A DNA stretch of 64,000 nucleotides from Haemophilus sp. HMSC068C11 (GCF_001815355.1 NZ_KV820354.1:1-64000), one strand, 5' to 3'. Shown: positions 46,336-56,833, counted from the first letter of the stretch. Notes: a model not told the origin generated them from the letters alone. Numbers and translations: made by a program.

Positions 46336-48060
46336 TTAGTTCGCAACCGCTACCACATTACCATCTTGTACTTGATACCATGTCATATCACGGTCCACAT
46401 CACAGTTTGAATCAGCGCTAAGCTGACCGGTTAAACCACTCAAGGTGTAACCTGGTACTTGGCGTAATTCATTAAAGTGATTGATGAGCAACCATGCATC
46501 AGAACCCATTGCATATAAACGCATTAATTGGAATTCACCACCGGTTGAGCCAGCCACTTTTTGATATTGCGAAGAATCGCTTTGTTTAAAGAATGGAATA
46601 TCACTAAATTGAACGCCATTCATTTTTGCATAGTATTCAGGGGTATTGCTTGCTGCGTTAGAACGAGAACTTGCATAAATGCGAACATTCGGATTGCTTG
46701 TATCTAAGTAACCTTTAATTTCCGCTAATTCATCTGGCGATGACACAACATAAAGTCCAGCAGTATCTTGTGGAGCACCTTGGAAGAAGTAGGTAATATC
46801 AGCTGGTAAGTTATAGTAGCGAATATTCGCATCTGTACCCGCTAAACGTTGCCAACGTACATTGAAAGCATTACCCACACGTTGTCCTAAATCATTTTGC
46901 GGCATTGCAACGATTGGATTGCGAATACCATCTTTCCACATTTTGTTAGCAGCGGACTCAGCTTCATCTTCTGGAGATAAACCGTAATAACAGACTTGGT
47001 TAATCGCTTGTGTATTTGCTGTTGCATTTAATGTGAGTACATCCATGCCTTGTACTGCGCTTGGATTCGCAATGATGGCATCGACATTTTGTTTAAGCAA
47101 TGGCCCCACTAACGCTTTAATACCTGATGCTTTTGCTTGTGCAATAATGTCGTTAATCGGTGTAGTTGATGAGTCAAATACTTGTACAGGGATGGTTGAG
47201 TCACCTTTTGCATCATTGAAACCGGATTGGATAGTTGTACCTAAAATTTGGCCATCGCCGCTTAAAGGTAAGACTAAACCAATTTGAGCTAAATTCGTTT
47301 GTTGGAAATTCAACAAGCTTTCTAGCTCTTTAGGGAAAAAGGTTGCTGCAACGTGATTTGGATAAGCTGATTTCCAGCTTTGTAACGCTTGGCTTAATTG
47401 TACTGGCTGACGAATGTTGTCATTATAAGCTTTAATTAAGGTGAGCCAACCGCCTAATGCCACGCTACCTTCATCTGAGGCATTATTGATGACAGCGGTA
47501 TTCGCAGAACGAAGTAACGACCAAGTTTTATCAACATTATCTTTACGACGTTGCATGTCTGTTAAATTTTCATCCATTTTGATGCGAGCTTTCACCGCTT
47601 CAATCACGTCTTTACGATTTTCTGCTGTTTGAGCAAAGGTTTCGTAATAACGAGATTTTTGTGATGGACTTAATTTAGTCAGATCGAGTGCACGTAATTT
47701 ACCTTCAGCCACATCATTATTATTACCTTTTGCAGCGGCGATACGAGCTTCAATTAACGTACGATCTAATTGTTGCGCTTCGTTTAAGTCAACTAACTCC
47801 GTTAATAACTCTTCCGCTTGGGGTACTTTATTTTCGGAAATTAATACACGAGCCGCTAAGAGTTTGTATGTTTGTTGATCTTCTTTATCCTGTGTTTGCC
47901 CTAATTTGTTCATATAAAATTCAGAACTCGCATTGGCATCACGCTGTAATGTTTGGGTAAAGCTGCTGCCAAATAAGTTAGAACAACCTGCTAACGCAAC
48001 AGACAATAAAATCGGCATTAAACGTTTTTTAAAACGACCGCCTTGTAATAGAATAGACAT
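46336..48060 (-). CDS. lpoA: Penicillin-binding protein 1A activator LpoA
   Basis: Outer-membrane lipoprotein that stimulates PBP1A, acting on septal and side-wall peptidoglycan. Lipobox LAGC gives Cys26 (first part MSILLQGGRFKKRLMPILLS). An N-terminal TPR-like helical domain runs to about residue 250. A periplasmic-binding-protein-like C-terminal domain follows (IGLVLPLSGDGQILGTTIQS, then VGPLLKQNVDAIIAN). The 574-aa length matches the Haemophilus form, which lacks the long linker of E. coli. It is divergent from rsmI with a 69-base gap; first gene of the lpoA-yraN-diaA-dolP run. Confidence 0.93.
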   Translation of the reverse strand: MSILLQGGRFKKRLMPILLSVALAGCSNLFGSSFTQTLQRDANASSEFYMNKLGQTQDKEDQQTYKLLAARVLISENKVPQAEELLTELVDLNEAQQLDRTLIEARIAAAKGNNNDVAEGKLRALDLTKLSPSQKSRYYETFAQTAENRKDVIEAVKARIKMDENLTDMQRRKDNVDKTWSLLRSANTAVINNASDEGSVALGGWLTLIKAYNDNIRQPVQLSQALQSWKSAYPNHVAATFFPKELESLLNFQQTNLAQIGLVLPLSGDGQILGTTIQSGFNDAKGDSTIPVQVFDSSTTPINDIIAQAKASGIKALVGPLLKQNVDAIIANPSAVQGMDVLTLNATANTQAINQVCYYGLSPEDEAESAANKMWKDGIRNPIVAMPQNDLGQRVGNAFNVRWQRLAGTDANIRYYNLPADITYFFQGAPQDTAGLYVVSSPDELAEIKGYLDTSNPNVRIYASSRSNAASNTPEYYAKMNGVQFSDIPFFKQSDSSQYQKVAGSTGGEFQLMRLYAMGSDAWLLINHFNELRQVPGYTLSGLTGQLSADSNCDVDRDMTWYQVQDGNVVAVAN

Positions 48061-48129
48061 ATTCGCTCCATAATGAATAAATCAATAATGGGCGATCTTA
48101 CTTATCTCACAATGTAAAAGCAAACAAAA

Positions 48130-48978
48130 ATGAATGATTTAACCGGAATTTTATATATTGTCGCTACGCCAATCGGGAATTTACAAGATATTACACAACG
48201 TGCTTTAGAGACCTTTTCGCATGTAGATTTAATTGCCGCGGAAGATACGCGCCACAGTGGTTTATTGCTTAGTCATTATGGTATCAAAAAGCCTTTTTTC
48301 GCCTTGCATGATCACAATGAACAAGAAAAAGCGCATGTTTTGGTTGAAAAGTTAAAACAAGGCACCAATATTGCATTAATTTCAGATGCGGGAACCCCTT
48401 TAATTAGCGATCCAGGTTTTCATTTGGTGCGTCAATGTCGTGAGGCAGGCATTAAAGTGGTGCCACTACCCGGTGCTTGTGCGGCAATTACGGCATTATG
48501 TGCATCGGGCATCGCATCTGACCGTTTTTGCTTTGAAGGTTTTTTACCTGCGAAAACCAAGGCGCGTAAGGATAAGTTAGAAAACGTTGCGGAAGAAGAC
48601 CGCACTTTAATCTTCTATGAATCAACCCACCGTATTTTAGATACCCTTGCTGATATGCAAGATGTATTAGGGGGTGATCGTTATGTTGTGCTTGCCCGTG
48701 AAATTACGAAAACATGGGAAACGATTGCAGGAGATAAATTAAGTGATCTTAGTCAATGGTTAAGTGAAGATCCTAATCGCACGAAAGGTGAGATGGTGTT
48801 AATTGTAGAAGGTAAACCAAAATCAGAAGATAGCGAAGAATTTTCACCACAAGCAATTAAAGCGCTCACTTTGATTGCCAAAGAACTCCCTTTAAAAAAG
48901 GCTGCGGCGATTGTGGCTGAACTTTATGGTTATAAGAAAAATGCCTTATACCAATTTGGATTGGATAATTTAGATTAG
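48130..48978 (+). CDS. rsmI: 16S rRNA 2'-O-methyltransferase RsmI
   Basis: Methylates the ribose of C1402 in 16S rRNA. The tetrapyrrole methylase-like fold shows [49 protein letters not shown] and [19 protein letters not shown]. All are conserved for the SAM-binding cleft. The 282-aa length is normal. It is divergent from lpoA, as in many gamma-proteobacteria. USS near 48600 inside the frame. tldD follows after a palindromic repeat. Confidence 0.94.
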   Translation: MNDLTGILYIVATPIGNLQDITQRALETFSHVDLIAAEDTRHSGLLLSHYGIKKPFFALHDHNEQEKAHVLVEKLKQGTNIALISDAGTPLISDPGFHLVRQCREAGIKVVPLPGACAAITALCASGIASDRFCFEGFLPAKTKARKDKLENVAEEDRTLIFYESTHRILDTLADMQDVLGGDRYVVLAREITKTWETIAGDKLSDLSQWLSEDPNRTKGEMVLIVEGKPKSEDSEEFSPQAIKALTLIAKELPLKKAAAIVAELYGYKKNALYQFGLDNLD

Positions 48979-48988
48979 TCAAAAAACT

Positions 48989-49023
48989 ATCTCTCTCTTT
49001 AGCAAAGAGGGGCTAGGGGAGAT
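48989..49023. repeat. Short palindromic intergenic repeat
   Basis: ATCTCTCTCTTTAGCAAAGA then GGGGCTAGGGGAGAT. The ends ATCTC and GAGAT pair, as do CTCTTT and AAAGAG. It looks like a member of a dispersed Pasteurellaceae repeat. The element runs into the leader of tldD. Confidence 0.55.
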
Positions 49024-49059
49024 TTGGCAGAATTAATTTTTATAAATTTCGGAGAACAA

Positions 49060-50508
49060 ATGTTAAAACAGGTTTCAGATACCTTACTTGCACCAAGCAA
49101 TTTATCGCATCAATCATTGCTTAATATTTTTGATGTGATGTCGCATCGTCATATTGATTATGCGGATCTTTATTTTCAATTAAGTCAAGATGAAAGCTGG
49201 GTATTAGAAGACAGTATTATTAAAGAAGGTGGCTTTCATATTGATCGCGGTGTTGGTGTACGCGCAGTTTCTGGAGAGAAAACAGGCTTTGCGTATTCCG
49301 ATCAAATTAACTTAGCGTCATTACAACAATGTGCAGAGGCCGTAAAAGGTATTGCACAAATTAAAGAAGGCAATTTAATTTCGCCTCAGGCATTTAATGC
49401 GGTGAATGCGGTTCAGCGTTATGCGGCGATTAACCCGTTAGAAAGTTTAAGTAAAGAGAAAAAGATCGAGTTATTACACTTAGTGGATCGTACAGCGCGA
49501 TCTGAAGATCCTCGTGTTACACATGTTTCTGCAGCATTAAGTTCGATTTATGAAGAAGTGTTAGTAGTCGCAACAGATGGCACACTTGCCGCAGATATTC
49601 GTCCGCTTGTGCGTTTATCCATTTCTGTTCTCGTGGAAGAAGATGGTAAACGTGAGCGTGGTAGCTGCGGTTCTGGTGGACGCTTTGGCTTAGATTGGTT
49701 CTTTGAAGTGGTAAATGGGGACATTCGTGCCGTTAATTTTGCAAAAGAAGCGGTTCGTCAAGCCCTTGTGAATTTAAGTGCAGTCGCTGCGCCAGCAGGA
49801 TTAATGCCTGTGGTATTAGGGGCTGGCTGGCCTGGCGTATTGCTTCATGAAGCAGTGGGACACGGTTTAGAAGGGGATTTCAACCGCAAAGAAAGCTCTT
49901 TATTTACAGGAAAAATTGGTGAGTTAGTGACGTCGCCATTATGTACAATTGTGGATGATGGTACATTGCAAAACCGTCGTGGATCTTTAACCATTGATGA
50001 TGAAGGCGTGCCAAGTCAGTGCAACGTTTTAATCAAAGACGGGATTTTGCAAGGCTATATGCAAGATAAACTCAACGCTCGATTAATGGGTGTGAAACCA
50101 ACAGGAAATGGTCGTCGTGAATCTTATGCACATTTGCCAATGCCACGAATGACGAATACCTATATGTTGGCAGGTCAAAGCAAATTTGAAGATTTAGTAG
50201 CCTCTGTGGATCGCGGTATTTATGCACCGCACTTTGGTGGTGGGCAAGTGGATATTACCTCAGGTAAATTTGTGTTCTCGACATCTGAAGCTTATCTTAT
50301 TGAAAAAGGCAAAATTACCAAACCGGTTAAAGGGGCTACGTTAATTGGCAGCGGTATCGATGTGATGCAAAAAGTTTCGATGGTCGCAGATGAAACAGAC
50401 TTAGATCTGGGTATCGGTGTTTGTGGCAAAGATGGGCAAAGTGTGCCGGTCGGCGTTGGTCAGCCAGCCTTGAAAATAGATGAAATCACCGTTGGTGGAA
50501 CCAATTAA
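49060..50508 (+). CDS. tldD: Metalloprotease TldD
   Basis: Forms a heterodimeric zinc protease with TldE/PmbA, acting on unfolded peptides and needed for microcin maturation and antitoxin turnover in E. coli. The HExxxH zinc site is [15 protein letters not shown], with a further Gly-rich segment [19 protein letters not shown] and [12 protein letters not shown] are family features. I start at ATG 49060 after CGGAGAA (482 aa); TTG at 49024 also lies in the frame but inside the palindromic repeat. Its partner tldE is not in this window. Confidence 0.93.
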   Translation: MLKQVSDTLLAPSNLSHQSLLNIFDVMSHRHIDYADLYFQLSQDESWVLEDSIIKEGGFHIDRGVGVRAVSGEKTGFAYSDQINLASLQQCAEAVKGIAQIKEGNLISPQAFNAVNAVQRYAAINPLESLSKEKKIELLHLVDRTARSEDPRVTHVSAALSSIYEEVLVVATDGTLAADIRPLVRLSISVLVEEDGKRERGSCGSGGRFGLDWFFEVVNGDIRAVNFAKEAVRQALVNLSAVAAPAGLMPVVLGAGWPGVLLHEAVGHGLEGDFNRKESSLFTGKIGELVTSPLCTIVDDGTLQNRRGSLTIDDEGVPSQCNVLIKDGILQGYMQDKLNARLMGVKPTGNGRRESYAHLPMPRMTNTYMLAGQSKFEDLVASVDRGIYAPHFGGGQVDITSGKFVFSTSEAYLIEKGKITKPVKGATLIGSGIDVMQKVSMVADETDLDLGIGVCGKDGQSVPVGVGQPALKIDEITVGGTN

Positions 50509-50512
50509 ATAT

Positions 50513-50541
50513 AAGCCCGATAATCATATCGGGCTTTTTAT
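50513..50541 (+). terminator. Terminator of tldD
   Basis: AAGCCCGATA / TATCGGGCTT hairpin with TTTTATTT. A single USS lies 15 bases on. Confidence 0.88.
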
Positions 50542-50815
50542 TTCCTTCGTATATAAGTGCGGTCCGTTTTTCATCTATTTTTGATTAGTCAGTTTCTGAT
50601 GAATAATCATTGCGTTAGGCTAAAAGTTAAACACACCACGCGTTTATCTCGATTCTTTTATGATCCCTATCACAATATCTTGTAAAACCAGTTAAAAAAA
50701 TTCCCCAAATAACCACAATAAGTGATACATTTATCGTTGTATGACTTTTTGTCATTTAAGAGACAGGGACAGGCGTGAGTTTGTCTGAAATTTCATCAAC
50801 CAGAGGGAAACATTT
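50542..50815 (+). other. Long leader/promoter region of pntAB
   Basis: A 274-base gap without a gene. It contains one USS (near 50555), a CRP-like site (50659-50674), a small TGAC-TTTTT-GTCA hairpin near 50745, and the repeated GACAGGGACAGG near 50762. No clear small ORF is seen. Confidence 0.5.
50659..50674. promoter_or_regulatory. Putative CRP site upstream of pntA
   Basis: TATGATCCCTATCACA fits TGTGA-N6-TCACA at nine of ten bases, about 142 bases before pntA. Inferred only. Confidence 0.5.
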
Positions 50816-52357
50816 ATGTTAATTGGTGTACCTAGAGAACTGCTTGATAGCGAAAATCGTGTGGCGGCGACGCCAAAAACGGTTCAGCAGATCTTAAAAC
50901 TGGGCTTTGACGTCATCGTAGAACATGATGCGGGATTCAAAGCAAGTTTTGAAGACCAAGCATTTATCGACGCCGGCGCAAAAATTGGCTCAAGTTCAGA
51001 AGTGTGGCATTCGGATGTGATTTTTAAAGTGAATCCACCAACGGATGCAGAAATTGATCAAATGAAGGAAGGTGCAACACTTGTGAGCTTCATTTGGCGC
51101 GCACAAAATCCGGATTTAATGAAAAAACTCACGTCGAAAAAAATTAATGTATTAGCGATGGATTCTGTGCCACGTATTTCCCGTGCACAAGCGCTTGACG
51201 CATTAAGCTCTATGGCGAATATTTCTGGTTATCGTGCGGTGATTGAAGCAGCTCATGAATTTGGTAGTTTCTTCACTGGACAAATTACCGCCGCAGGTAA
51301 AGTGCCACCGGCAAAAGTGTTAGTTATTGGTGCGGGTGTTGCAGGTCTTGCGGCGATTGGTGCAGCGAATAGCCTTGGTGCGATTGTACGTGCTTTTGAC
51401 TCTCGTCCTGAAGTAAAAGAACAAGTACAAAGTATGGGCGCGTCTTTCTTAGAAATTGATTTCAAAGAGGAAGGCGGTAGTGGCGATGGTTACGCGAAAG
51501 TGATGTCAGAAGAATTTAACCGTCGTGCGATGGAGCTTTATGCGGAACAAGCGAAAGAAGTGGATATCATTATTACCACTGCAGCGATTCCAGGTAAACC
51601 AGCCCCTCGCTTGATCACGAAAGAAATGGTTGATTCCATGAAACCAGGTTCTGTGGTGGTGGATCTAGCGGCTGCAACAGGCGGTAACTGTGCTTACACT
51701 GAAGCAGGAAAAGTAGTAATCACTGAAAACCAAGTAAAAATCATTGGTTACACCGATTTCCCAAGTCGTTTACCAACACAATCTTCCCAACTTTACGGTA
51801 CAAACTTAGTTAATTTATTAAAACTACTTTGTAAAGAAAAAGACGGCAATATCAATATTGATTTTGAAGATGTGGTATTACGCGGTGTGACAGTGGTACG
51901 TGATGGGGAAGAAATTCCACCAGCGCAAATCCAAGTGTCAGCACAACCAAAACAAGAAGCGAAAGCGGCACAAAGTGCAGTTAAAAAAGAGGAAGAAAAA
52001 CCAGCTGATCCTCGCATCAAATACGGTGTGATGGCGGGGGTAGGGGTGTTATTCCTCTGGCTTGCATCTGTGGCGCCAGCGGCATTCCTTTCTCACTTCA
52101 CCGTATTCGTATTGGCTTGTGTAGTTGGTTACTACGTGGTTTGGAACGTCAGCCACGCTTTACACACCCCACTTATGGCGGTAACCAATGCGATTTCAGG
52201 TATCATCATTGTGGGTGCATTACTGCAAATTAGACAACCAACAGGCAACTTCTTTATTGATGCATTAGCCTTTGTGGCAATCTTGGTGGCAAGCATCAAC
52301 ATCTTTGGTGGTTTCCGTGTAACTCAACGTATGTTGGCGATGTTTAGAAAAGGTTAA
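50816..52357 (+). CDS. pntA: NAD(P) transhydrogenase subunit alpha
   Basis: Proton-pumping transhydrogenase subunit; NADH + NADP+ to NAD+ + NADPH coupled to proton entry. The NAD(H)-binding domain I carries [20 protein letters not shown] and the DAV-type residues; [14 protein letters not shown] follows. A linker with Gln/Lys/Glu leads to four C-terminal membrane helices. The 513-aa length is typical. The gene starts after GAGGG and pntB follows after 10 bases. Confidence 0.95.
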   Translation: MLIGVPRELLDSENRVAATPKTVQQILKLGFDVIVEHDAGFKASFEDQAFIDAGAKIGSSSEVWHSDVIFKVNPPTDAEIDQMKEGATLVSFIWRAQNPDLMKKLTSKKINVLAMDSVPRISRAQALDALSSMANISGYRAVIEAAHEFGSFFTGQITAAGKVPPAKVLVIGAGVAGLAAIGAANSLGAIVRAFDSRPEVKEQVQSMGASFLEIDFKEEGGSGDGYAKVMSEEFNRRAMELYAEQAKEVDIIITTAAIPGKPAPRLITKEMVDSMKPGSVVVDLAAATGGNCAYTEAGKVVITENQVKIIGYTDFPSRLPTQSSQLYGTNLVNLLKLLCKEKDGNINIDFEDVVLRGVTVVRDGEEIPPAQIQVSAQPKQEAKAAQSAVKKEEEKPADPRIKYGVMAGVGVLFLWLASVAPAAFLSHFTVFVLACVVGYYVVWNVSHALHTPLMAVTNAISGIIIVGALLQIRQPTGNFFIDALAFVAILVASINIFGGFRVTQRMLAMFRKG

Positions 52358-52367
52358 GGAGAAGACG

Positions 52368-53747
52368 ATGTCTGAAGGTTTAGTACAAGCAGCCTATATT
52401 ATCGCTGCATTACTTTTCATTATGAGCTTAGCCGGTCTTTCTAAACATGAAACGGCAAAAGCCGGTTGTTGGTATGGCATTGTCGGTATGACAATTGCCC
52501 TTGTTGCAACCATTTTCGGCCCGCAATCTGAAGGTACATTATGGATCATTATTGCGATGATCATCGGTGGCGTGATTGGTGTTCAACGTGCATTAAAAGT
52601 TGAAATGACTGAAATGCCTGAACTCGTTGCGATCCTTCACAGTTTTGTAGGTTTAGCAGCAGTGCTCGTAGGCTTTAACAGTTACGGCTTAACACACGAA
52701 ACTGATCCTGTGTTAATGAATATCCATAACGTTGAAGTATTCTTAGGGATCTTCATCGGTGCGGTAACATTCACGGGTTCTATCGTAGCATTCGGTAAAT
52801 TAAGCGGCAAAATCAATTCAAAAGCATTAATGTTGCCACATCGCCATAAATTAAATTTAGCGGCGTTAGTAGTTTCGGCTTTATTGATGGTCGCTTTCTT
52901 AAACAACCCAGATAATATCTTCCCAGTGTTACTCATGACCGCGATTGCTCTTGCATTCGGCTGGCACTTAGTGGCATCTATCGGTGGTGCAGATATGCCG
53001 GTTGTGGTTTCAATGCTTAACTCTTATTCTGGTTGGGCAGCGGCTGCAGCGGGTTTCATGTTAAGCAATGACTTGCTTATCGTCACTGGTGCATTAGTGG
53101 GTTCTTCTGGTGCGATTCTTTCTTATATTATGTGTAAAGCGATGAACCGCTCATTTATCAGCGTTATCGCAGGTGGTTTTGGTAATGATGTTCAAGTTTC
53201 TTCAGATGAAGAGCAAGGTGAACACCGTGAAACAACTGCAGAAGAAGTGGCTGAATTACTCAAAAATGCAAGCTCTGTGATTATCACACCAGGATATGGT
53301 ATGGCAGTAGCACAAGCACAATATCCAGTCGCAGAAATTACGGCGAAATTGCGTGAGCGTGGTATTAATGTGCGTTTTGGTATTCACCCTGTTGCAGGTC
53401 GTTTACCGGGTCATATGAACGTGCTTTTAGCGGAAGCAAAAGTGCCTTATGACATCGTGCTTGAAATGGATGAAATCAATGATGATTTCGCGGATACCGA
53501 TGTGGTATTAGTTATCGGTGCAAACGACACCGTAAACCCAGCAGCGATGGAAGATCCAAACAGCCCAATCGCAGGTATGCCGGTGTTAGAAGTATGGAAA
53601 GCACAAAACGTTATCGTATTTAAACGCTCTATGGCGGTGGGTTACGCAGGCGTTCAAAACCCATTATTCTTCAAAGAAAACACTCAAATGCTCTTTGGTG
53701 ATGCAAAAGAACGTGTTGATGACATTCTTACAGCATTAAACAAATAA
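52368..53747 (+). CDS. pntB: NAD(P) transhydrogenase subunit beta
   Basis: Second subunit: about nine membrane helices that form the proton channel, then a cytosolic NADP(H)-binding domain III from about residue 290. That domain starts [17 protein letters not shown] and includes [20 protein letters not shown] and [12 protein letters not shown], which hold the nucleotide. Family length (459 aa). RBS AAGGAGAAGACG precedes ATG. It ends the operon at a USS-pair terminator. Confidence 0.95.
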   Translation: MSEGLVQAAYIIAALLFIMSLAGLSKHETAKAGCWYGIVGMTIALVATIFGPQSEGTLWIIIAMIIGGVIGVQRALKVEMTEMPELVAILHSFVGLAAVLVGFNSYGLTHETDPVLMNIHNVEVFLGIFIGAVTFTGSIVAFGKLSGKINSKALMLPHRHKLNLAALVVSALLMVAFLNNPDNIFPVLLMTAIALAFGWHLVASIGGADMPVVVSMLNSYSGWAAAAAGFMLSNDLLIVTGALVGSSGAILSYIMCKAMNRSFISVIAGGFGNDVQVSSDEEQGEHRETTAEEVAELLKNASSVIITPGYGMAVAQAQYPVAEITAKLRERGINVRFGIHPVAGRLPGHMNVLLAEAKVPYDIVLEMDEINDDFADTDVVLVIGANDTVNPAAMEDPNSPIAGMPVLEVWKAQNVIVFKRSMAVGYAGVQNPLFFKENTQMLFGDAKERVDDILTALNK

Positions 53748-53769
53748 GCAAAAAATTGAAGTAAAACTG

Positions 53770-53803
53770 ACCGCACTTTGAGAGATTAAAGTGCGGTTTT
53801 TTA
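53770..53803 (+). terminator. USS-pair terminator of pntAB
   Basis: ACCGCACTTT-gagagatt-AAAGTGCGGT followed by TTTTT. Confidence 0.88.
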
Positions 53804-53866
53804 TCGATTGAATTTTTCTTGTAATTATTTAGAATGATTCAATATTTAATTTTTAAAGAGAATTTT

Positions 53867-54706
53867 ATGAATAAATCCTTATTTTTCTTATTGCTTTTTT
53901 CTTTTTCAACTTCTGCTTTCGCATTATTTCCAATTGAGAATGACTGGACAAAACATCATTTGCAAGGAAAAGTGAAATCAATTAAATCCAAGGATGAAGG
54001 TAATTCAGCCTTGCCCGATAATGGGACAGTAAGTTATCTAGATAGATTTTATAACGAACAAGGCTTTTTGATAAAAGAAAAGGAACAGGGCGTTCTTTTT
54101 GATAAAGAAAAGATCACAATTCGTTACTATAAGTATGATGATCAGAATCGATTATTAGAAATTCAAGATGACAATGTAACTGAAACTAATCCAGAGCTCA
54201 AAACCTTTAGCAAATTTTATCGTTATTTAGAAAATCAGGATGGTAGTGGTGTGGTGCAGTTTGTGGAATATAAGGACACACCAGATTTTTCATCCTCATA
54301 TAAAGAACATTTTTATGATAAAGCGGGTACTTTGCTCAAAACTCAAGAGTATGATGTAGAGAATAAAACAACATCAGATATAAAAAAATACGACTATGAG
54401 AATGGTAAACTGAGCAAAATATGTCGTATTGAAGATAATGTAGAAAAAGATTGCGATATTTATCATTACGAAAATGATGGTTCATTTACCGAATCTTTAA
54501 ACGTTTTTATCAATAGTGTGAAAAATTCTTTTGATAAAAATCATCGCTTATTAAAAAGTGAAATGTTTAGCGTTGGAATACGCATCAACTGGATAACCGT
54601 ATCATACCAATTTGATAAACATGGCAATGTTATTGAAGAGATAATCTATAACAAAGATGGTGTATGGAAAACGAAAAAGACTTATCAATATGAATATTAT
54701 GAATAG
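53867..54706 (+). CDS. Secreted protein with YD-like repeats, function unknown
   Basis: A 279-aa protein with a clear Sec signal (MNKSLFFLLLFSFSTSAFA, cleavage around residue 19-20). The mature part is built of repeated units with the pattern Y-x-[FY]-D-x2-[GN]-x-L/V. Examples are YYKYDDQNRLLEI, HFYDKAGTLLKTQEYD, YDYENGKLSKI, SFDKNHRLLKSE and YQFDKHGNVIEEII. They resemble RHS/YD repeats of surface proteins but are loose and few. It has no lipobox. The open frame starts at 53834; ATG 53867 with a purine-rich AAAGAGAA upstream gives the signal peptide. No homologue is recognised and no operon partner is seen. Its AT content is higher than its neighbours. Confidence 0.72.
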   Translation: MNKSLFFLLLFSFSTSAFALFPIENDWTKHHLQGKVKSIKSKDEGNSALPDNGTVSYLDRFYNEQGFLIKEKEQGVLFDKEKITIRYYKYDDQNRLLEIQDDNVTETNPELKTFSKFYRYLENQDGSGVVQFVEYKDTPDFSSSYKEHFYDKAGTLLKTQEYDVENKTTSDIKKYDYENGKLSKICRIEDNVEKDCDIYHYENDGSFTESLNVFINSVKNSFDKNHRLLKSEMFSVGIRINWITVSYQFDKHGNVIEEIIYNKDGVWKTKKTYQYEYYE

Positions 54707-54774
54707 GCTTCAATGTAAGCGCTGACAGTAAAAATGGGGTTGTTTTTTATTAGATGTGTCTTGCTAAAAAATAC

Positions 54775-54805
54775 AAAAGTGCGGCCAAATTTGACCGCAC
54801 TTTTT
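54775..54805. terminator. Inverted USS pair, one arm altered, at the yedF end
   Basis: AAAAGTGCGGCCAAA (one base off) and TTTGACCGCACTTTT flank a minimal loop; T-run on the plus strand and A-rich on the other side. Terminates yedF and perhaps the gene to the left. Confidence 0.78.
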
Positions 54806-54808
54806 ACA

Positions 54809-55078
54809 TTAACGTTGAATCAAATAGCGTAATTTGGTGCCATCTTGTTCTACGCTTAATAGTGTGTAACCGTGGTTTTTAGTATCAACAGGAATGTTGT
54901 TGATAGATTGAGCACAGTCACTTAATAGCTCTAAAATTTCGCCTTTTTGTAATTGTGGCATGGTTTCGAGCATCACGATCGCTGGATACGGGCAAGGTTC
55001 ACCTAGCGTATCTAACGTGTAATCTGGGGTGATGTCTTTTGGATCTTTATCTAATTTTTGAACAACGGTAAATGCCAT
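54809..55078 (-). CDS. yedF: TusA/SirA-family sulfurtransferase-like protein YedF
   Basis: An 89-aa SirA-like protein. The family Cys is in TLGEPCPYPAIVMLE (about residue 29) with the CPxP motif, and the block SDCAQSINNIPVDTKNHGY adds a second Cys. The match in wording to E. coli YedF, and the adjacent YedE gene, support this name over TusA. YedF proteins are linked to selenium metabolism in bacteria with selenoproteins and may handle selenium or sulfur. It is read 41 bases after yedE on the same strand. Confidence 0.88.
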   Translation of the reverse strand: MAFTVVQKLDKDPKDITPDYTLDTLGEPCPYPAIVMLETMPQLQKGEILELLSDCAQSINNIPVDTKNHGYTLLSVEQDGTKLRYLIQR

Positions 55079-55119
55079 AATAATGTCCTCTTTTTTTGAA
55101 TGAATTCGTTAATATTTAA

Positions 55120-56343
55120 TTAGCAACCACAAGCTTGTGGATTTGCTGCAGCGATTTTTGCTTTGGCTTTTTTCAAGAAGTGGTGTTCCCACCAAACAAC
55201 AGCGATTAAGCAGAGAATAAGCAAGCCGTAATTTACTAATAAACCGCCAACTGGGCCAAAGGATTTCAATAAGTTAAGTTTTTCGTAATCTAACGCAAGC
55301 ACAGGGGCAAGATCGTCCCAGGCGTAGGCTAAATAGGTTGAACCGATAACATTGCCTAAGCCCACCCACATAAAGTGAACTTGACCTTCCATTGAGCGAT
55401 ACATCCAACCGGTTTCACATCCGCCCGCTAATACAATACCGAAGCCAAATAATAAACCACCGATAATTGCATTTGGACCCGCCCACATGATTTTGGCTGG
55501 TACGCCTAATTGAATGTAGCTGAATACGCCGAGCGTACCCACGATAATACCGAAGATAATCGCTTTTGCCATATAAGCACGGCCAGTTACCCATAAATCA
55601 CGGAAGGCAGAGGTAAAGCAGATTTGAGCACGTTCAATTAATAAGCCAAAAGCTAACCCACAAAGCATTGCAAAACCGAGTTTGACGGAGTTTGTCATCA
55701 CATAAAGTGAAGCAATCAGGTAAGCAAAAAAGATCACCATACCAATCCAAAAACGACGACTCGCTTGTTTCGGGTCAGTTTCTTGTAATTTTGCCGCGCC
55801 TTTTTTCAATTCTAATTTCACGCGGAACATCGGAAGTAAGGTGACTTTTACCCCGGCATAAGTACCTACAGCAGTCGCAATAGTAAAGAACCAAGCATGA
55901 ACCGAAAATTGTGGAATACCCGTGAAGAGAGAGGCAAGGTTACAGCCCATTGCTAAACGAGCGCCGAAACCGGCTAATGCACCACCAATGAGCGCTTGAA
56001 CAATACGGCGTTTGTGTGGCTGGTTACGCCATTTCACATTATTTGCCCAAAGTGCAGCAGAAATACAACCGGCGAACATACCTAAGATCATTACACCATC
56101 AATACGGGTGAAGATCGTGCCTTGCATACCGATAATTTTATAATAGCTCCAGTCGGATACGTCGACGCCTAGCGCTTGCAAAGCATGTCCACCCCAACGG
56201 GTAAATTCCCCGGTAACCGCCCAATAAGTGCCAGTTACCCCAAAGTAATAAGCTGAAATGAGTCCGGCAGCAATAACTGCCGCGACAGGATTCCAGTATT
56301 TGATCAGATAATTTTGTTTGAATTGCTGCAAAATCTCTTTCAT
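55120..56343 (-). CDS. yedE: Putative selenium transport membrane protein YedE/FdhT
   Basis: A 407-aa inner-membrane protein of the YeeE/YedE (DUF395) family with about nine to ten hydrophobic helices. Conserved Cys-containing segments RLAMGCNLASLFTG and LAGGCETGWMYRS are the twin pore motifs. The C-terminus ends QACGC. YedE is a predicted selenium importer co-occurring with SelD-dependent pathways; proof is not in the sequence. It forms an operon with yedF. About 226 bases upstream hold only AT-rich DNA. Confidence 0.88.
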   Translation of the reverse strand: MKEILQQFKQNYLIKYWNPVAAVIAAGLISAYYFGVTGTYWAVTGEFTRWGGHALQALGVDVSDWSYYKIIGMQGTIFTRIDGVMILGMFAGCISAALWANNVKWRNQPHKRRIVQALIGGALAGFGARLAMGCNLASLFTGIPQFSVHAWFFTIATAVGTYAGVKVTLLPMFRVKLELKKGAAKLQETDPKQASRRFWIGMVIFFAYLIASLYVMTNSVKLGFAMLCGLAFGLLIERAQICFTSAFRDLWVTGRAYMAKAIIFGIIVGTLGVFSYIQLGVPAKIMWAGPNAIIGGLLFGFGIVLAGGCETGWMYRSMEGQVHFMWVGLGNVIGSTYLAYAWDDLAPVLALDYEKLNLLKSFGPVGGLLVNYGLLILCLIAVVWWEHHFLKKAKAKIAAANPQACGC

Positions 56344-56569
56344 TAGTGAATAAATCCTTAAATTGAAATGATGATTTGCAAGTGAGGTATAAAATGAAGA
56401 TATTTTGAAGTGTCTGCCATTTTCCTATACACAAAACTTGCGATATAAGACAAATGAATTGTCGAGCAAGATAATAGCATTTGTTTTTTGTTAATGCACG
56501 ATGGGAGGGATAATTATTTGTGGGTAATTTTGAATTTTAAGATGAGAGAATAAAGTCAATCTATAGCCC
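56344..56569. other. Gap without a gene upstream of yedE
   Basis: 226 AT-rich bases. It should hold the yedE promoter; I see no confident motif, repeat or hairpin. Confidence 0.4.
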
Positions 56570-56833
56570 TTATTTTTTCCTCAATATCAATTTTTCAATT
56601 AAAAAAACGAAGGCTAGGGTAATAAGCATCGTAAGTCCACCAGCTAGAATAGCTAATAAACAAATTATCCAAGCAGATTTGTCCATATTAAGGAAAGCAA
56701 AGAAATAGAAACCAAATAGTAGGGAAAATACACACCATAATCCCCAACTTAATTTGGAATATTTATTGAATAGGAATTCAAATAATCCTTCAAAAAATAA
56801 ACGGAAAATACATTCAAAGAGAATATGGCCCAT
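56570..56833 (-). CDS. Small membrane protein, 87 aa, unknown
   Basis: A predicted 87-aa protein with an amphipathic N-terminus (MGHILFECIFRLFFEGLFEF) and two membrane helices at about residues 28-48 and 55-78, ending ILRKK. I begin at the ATG at 56833; the frame opens at a TTG at 56845. The ribosome site is weak in both cases. No family is recognised. It stands alone between yedE and moeB. The sequence is hydrophobic with a plausible topology, but I cannot exclude a chance frame. Confidence 0.5.
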   Translation of the reverse strand: MGHILFECIFRLFFEGLFEFLFNKYSKLSWGLWCVFSLLFGFYFFAFLNMDKSAWIICLLAILAGGLTMLITLAFVFLIEKLILRKK

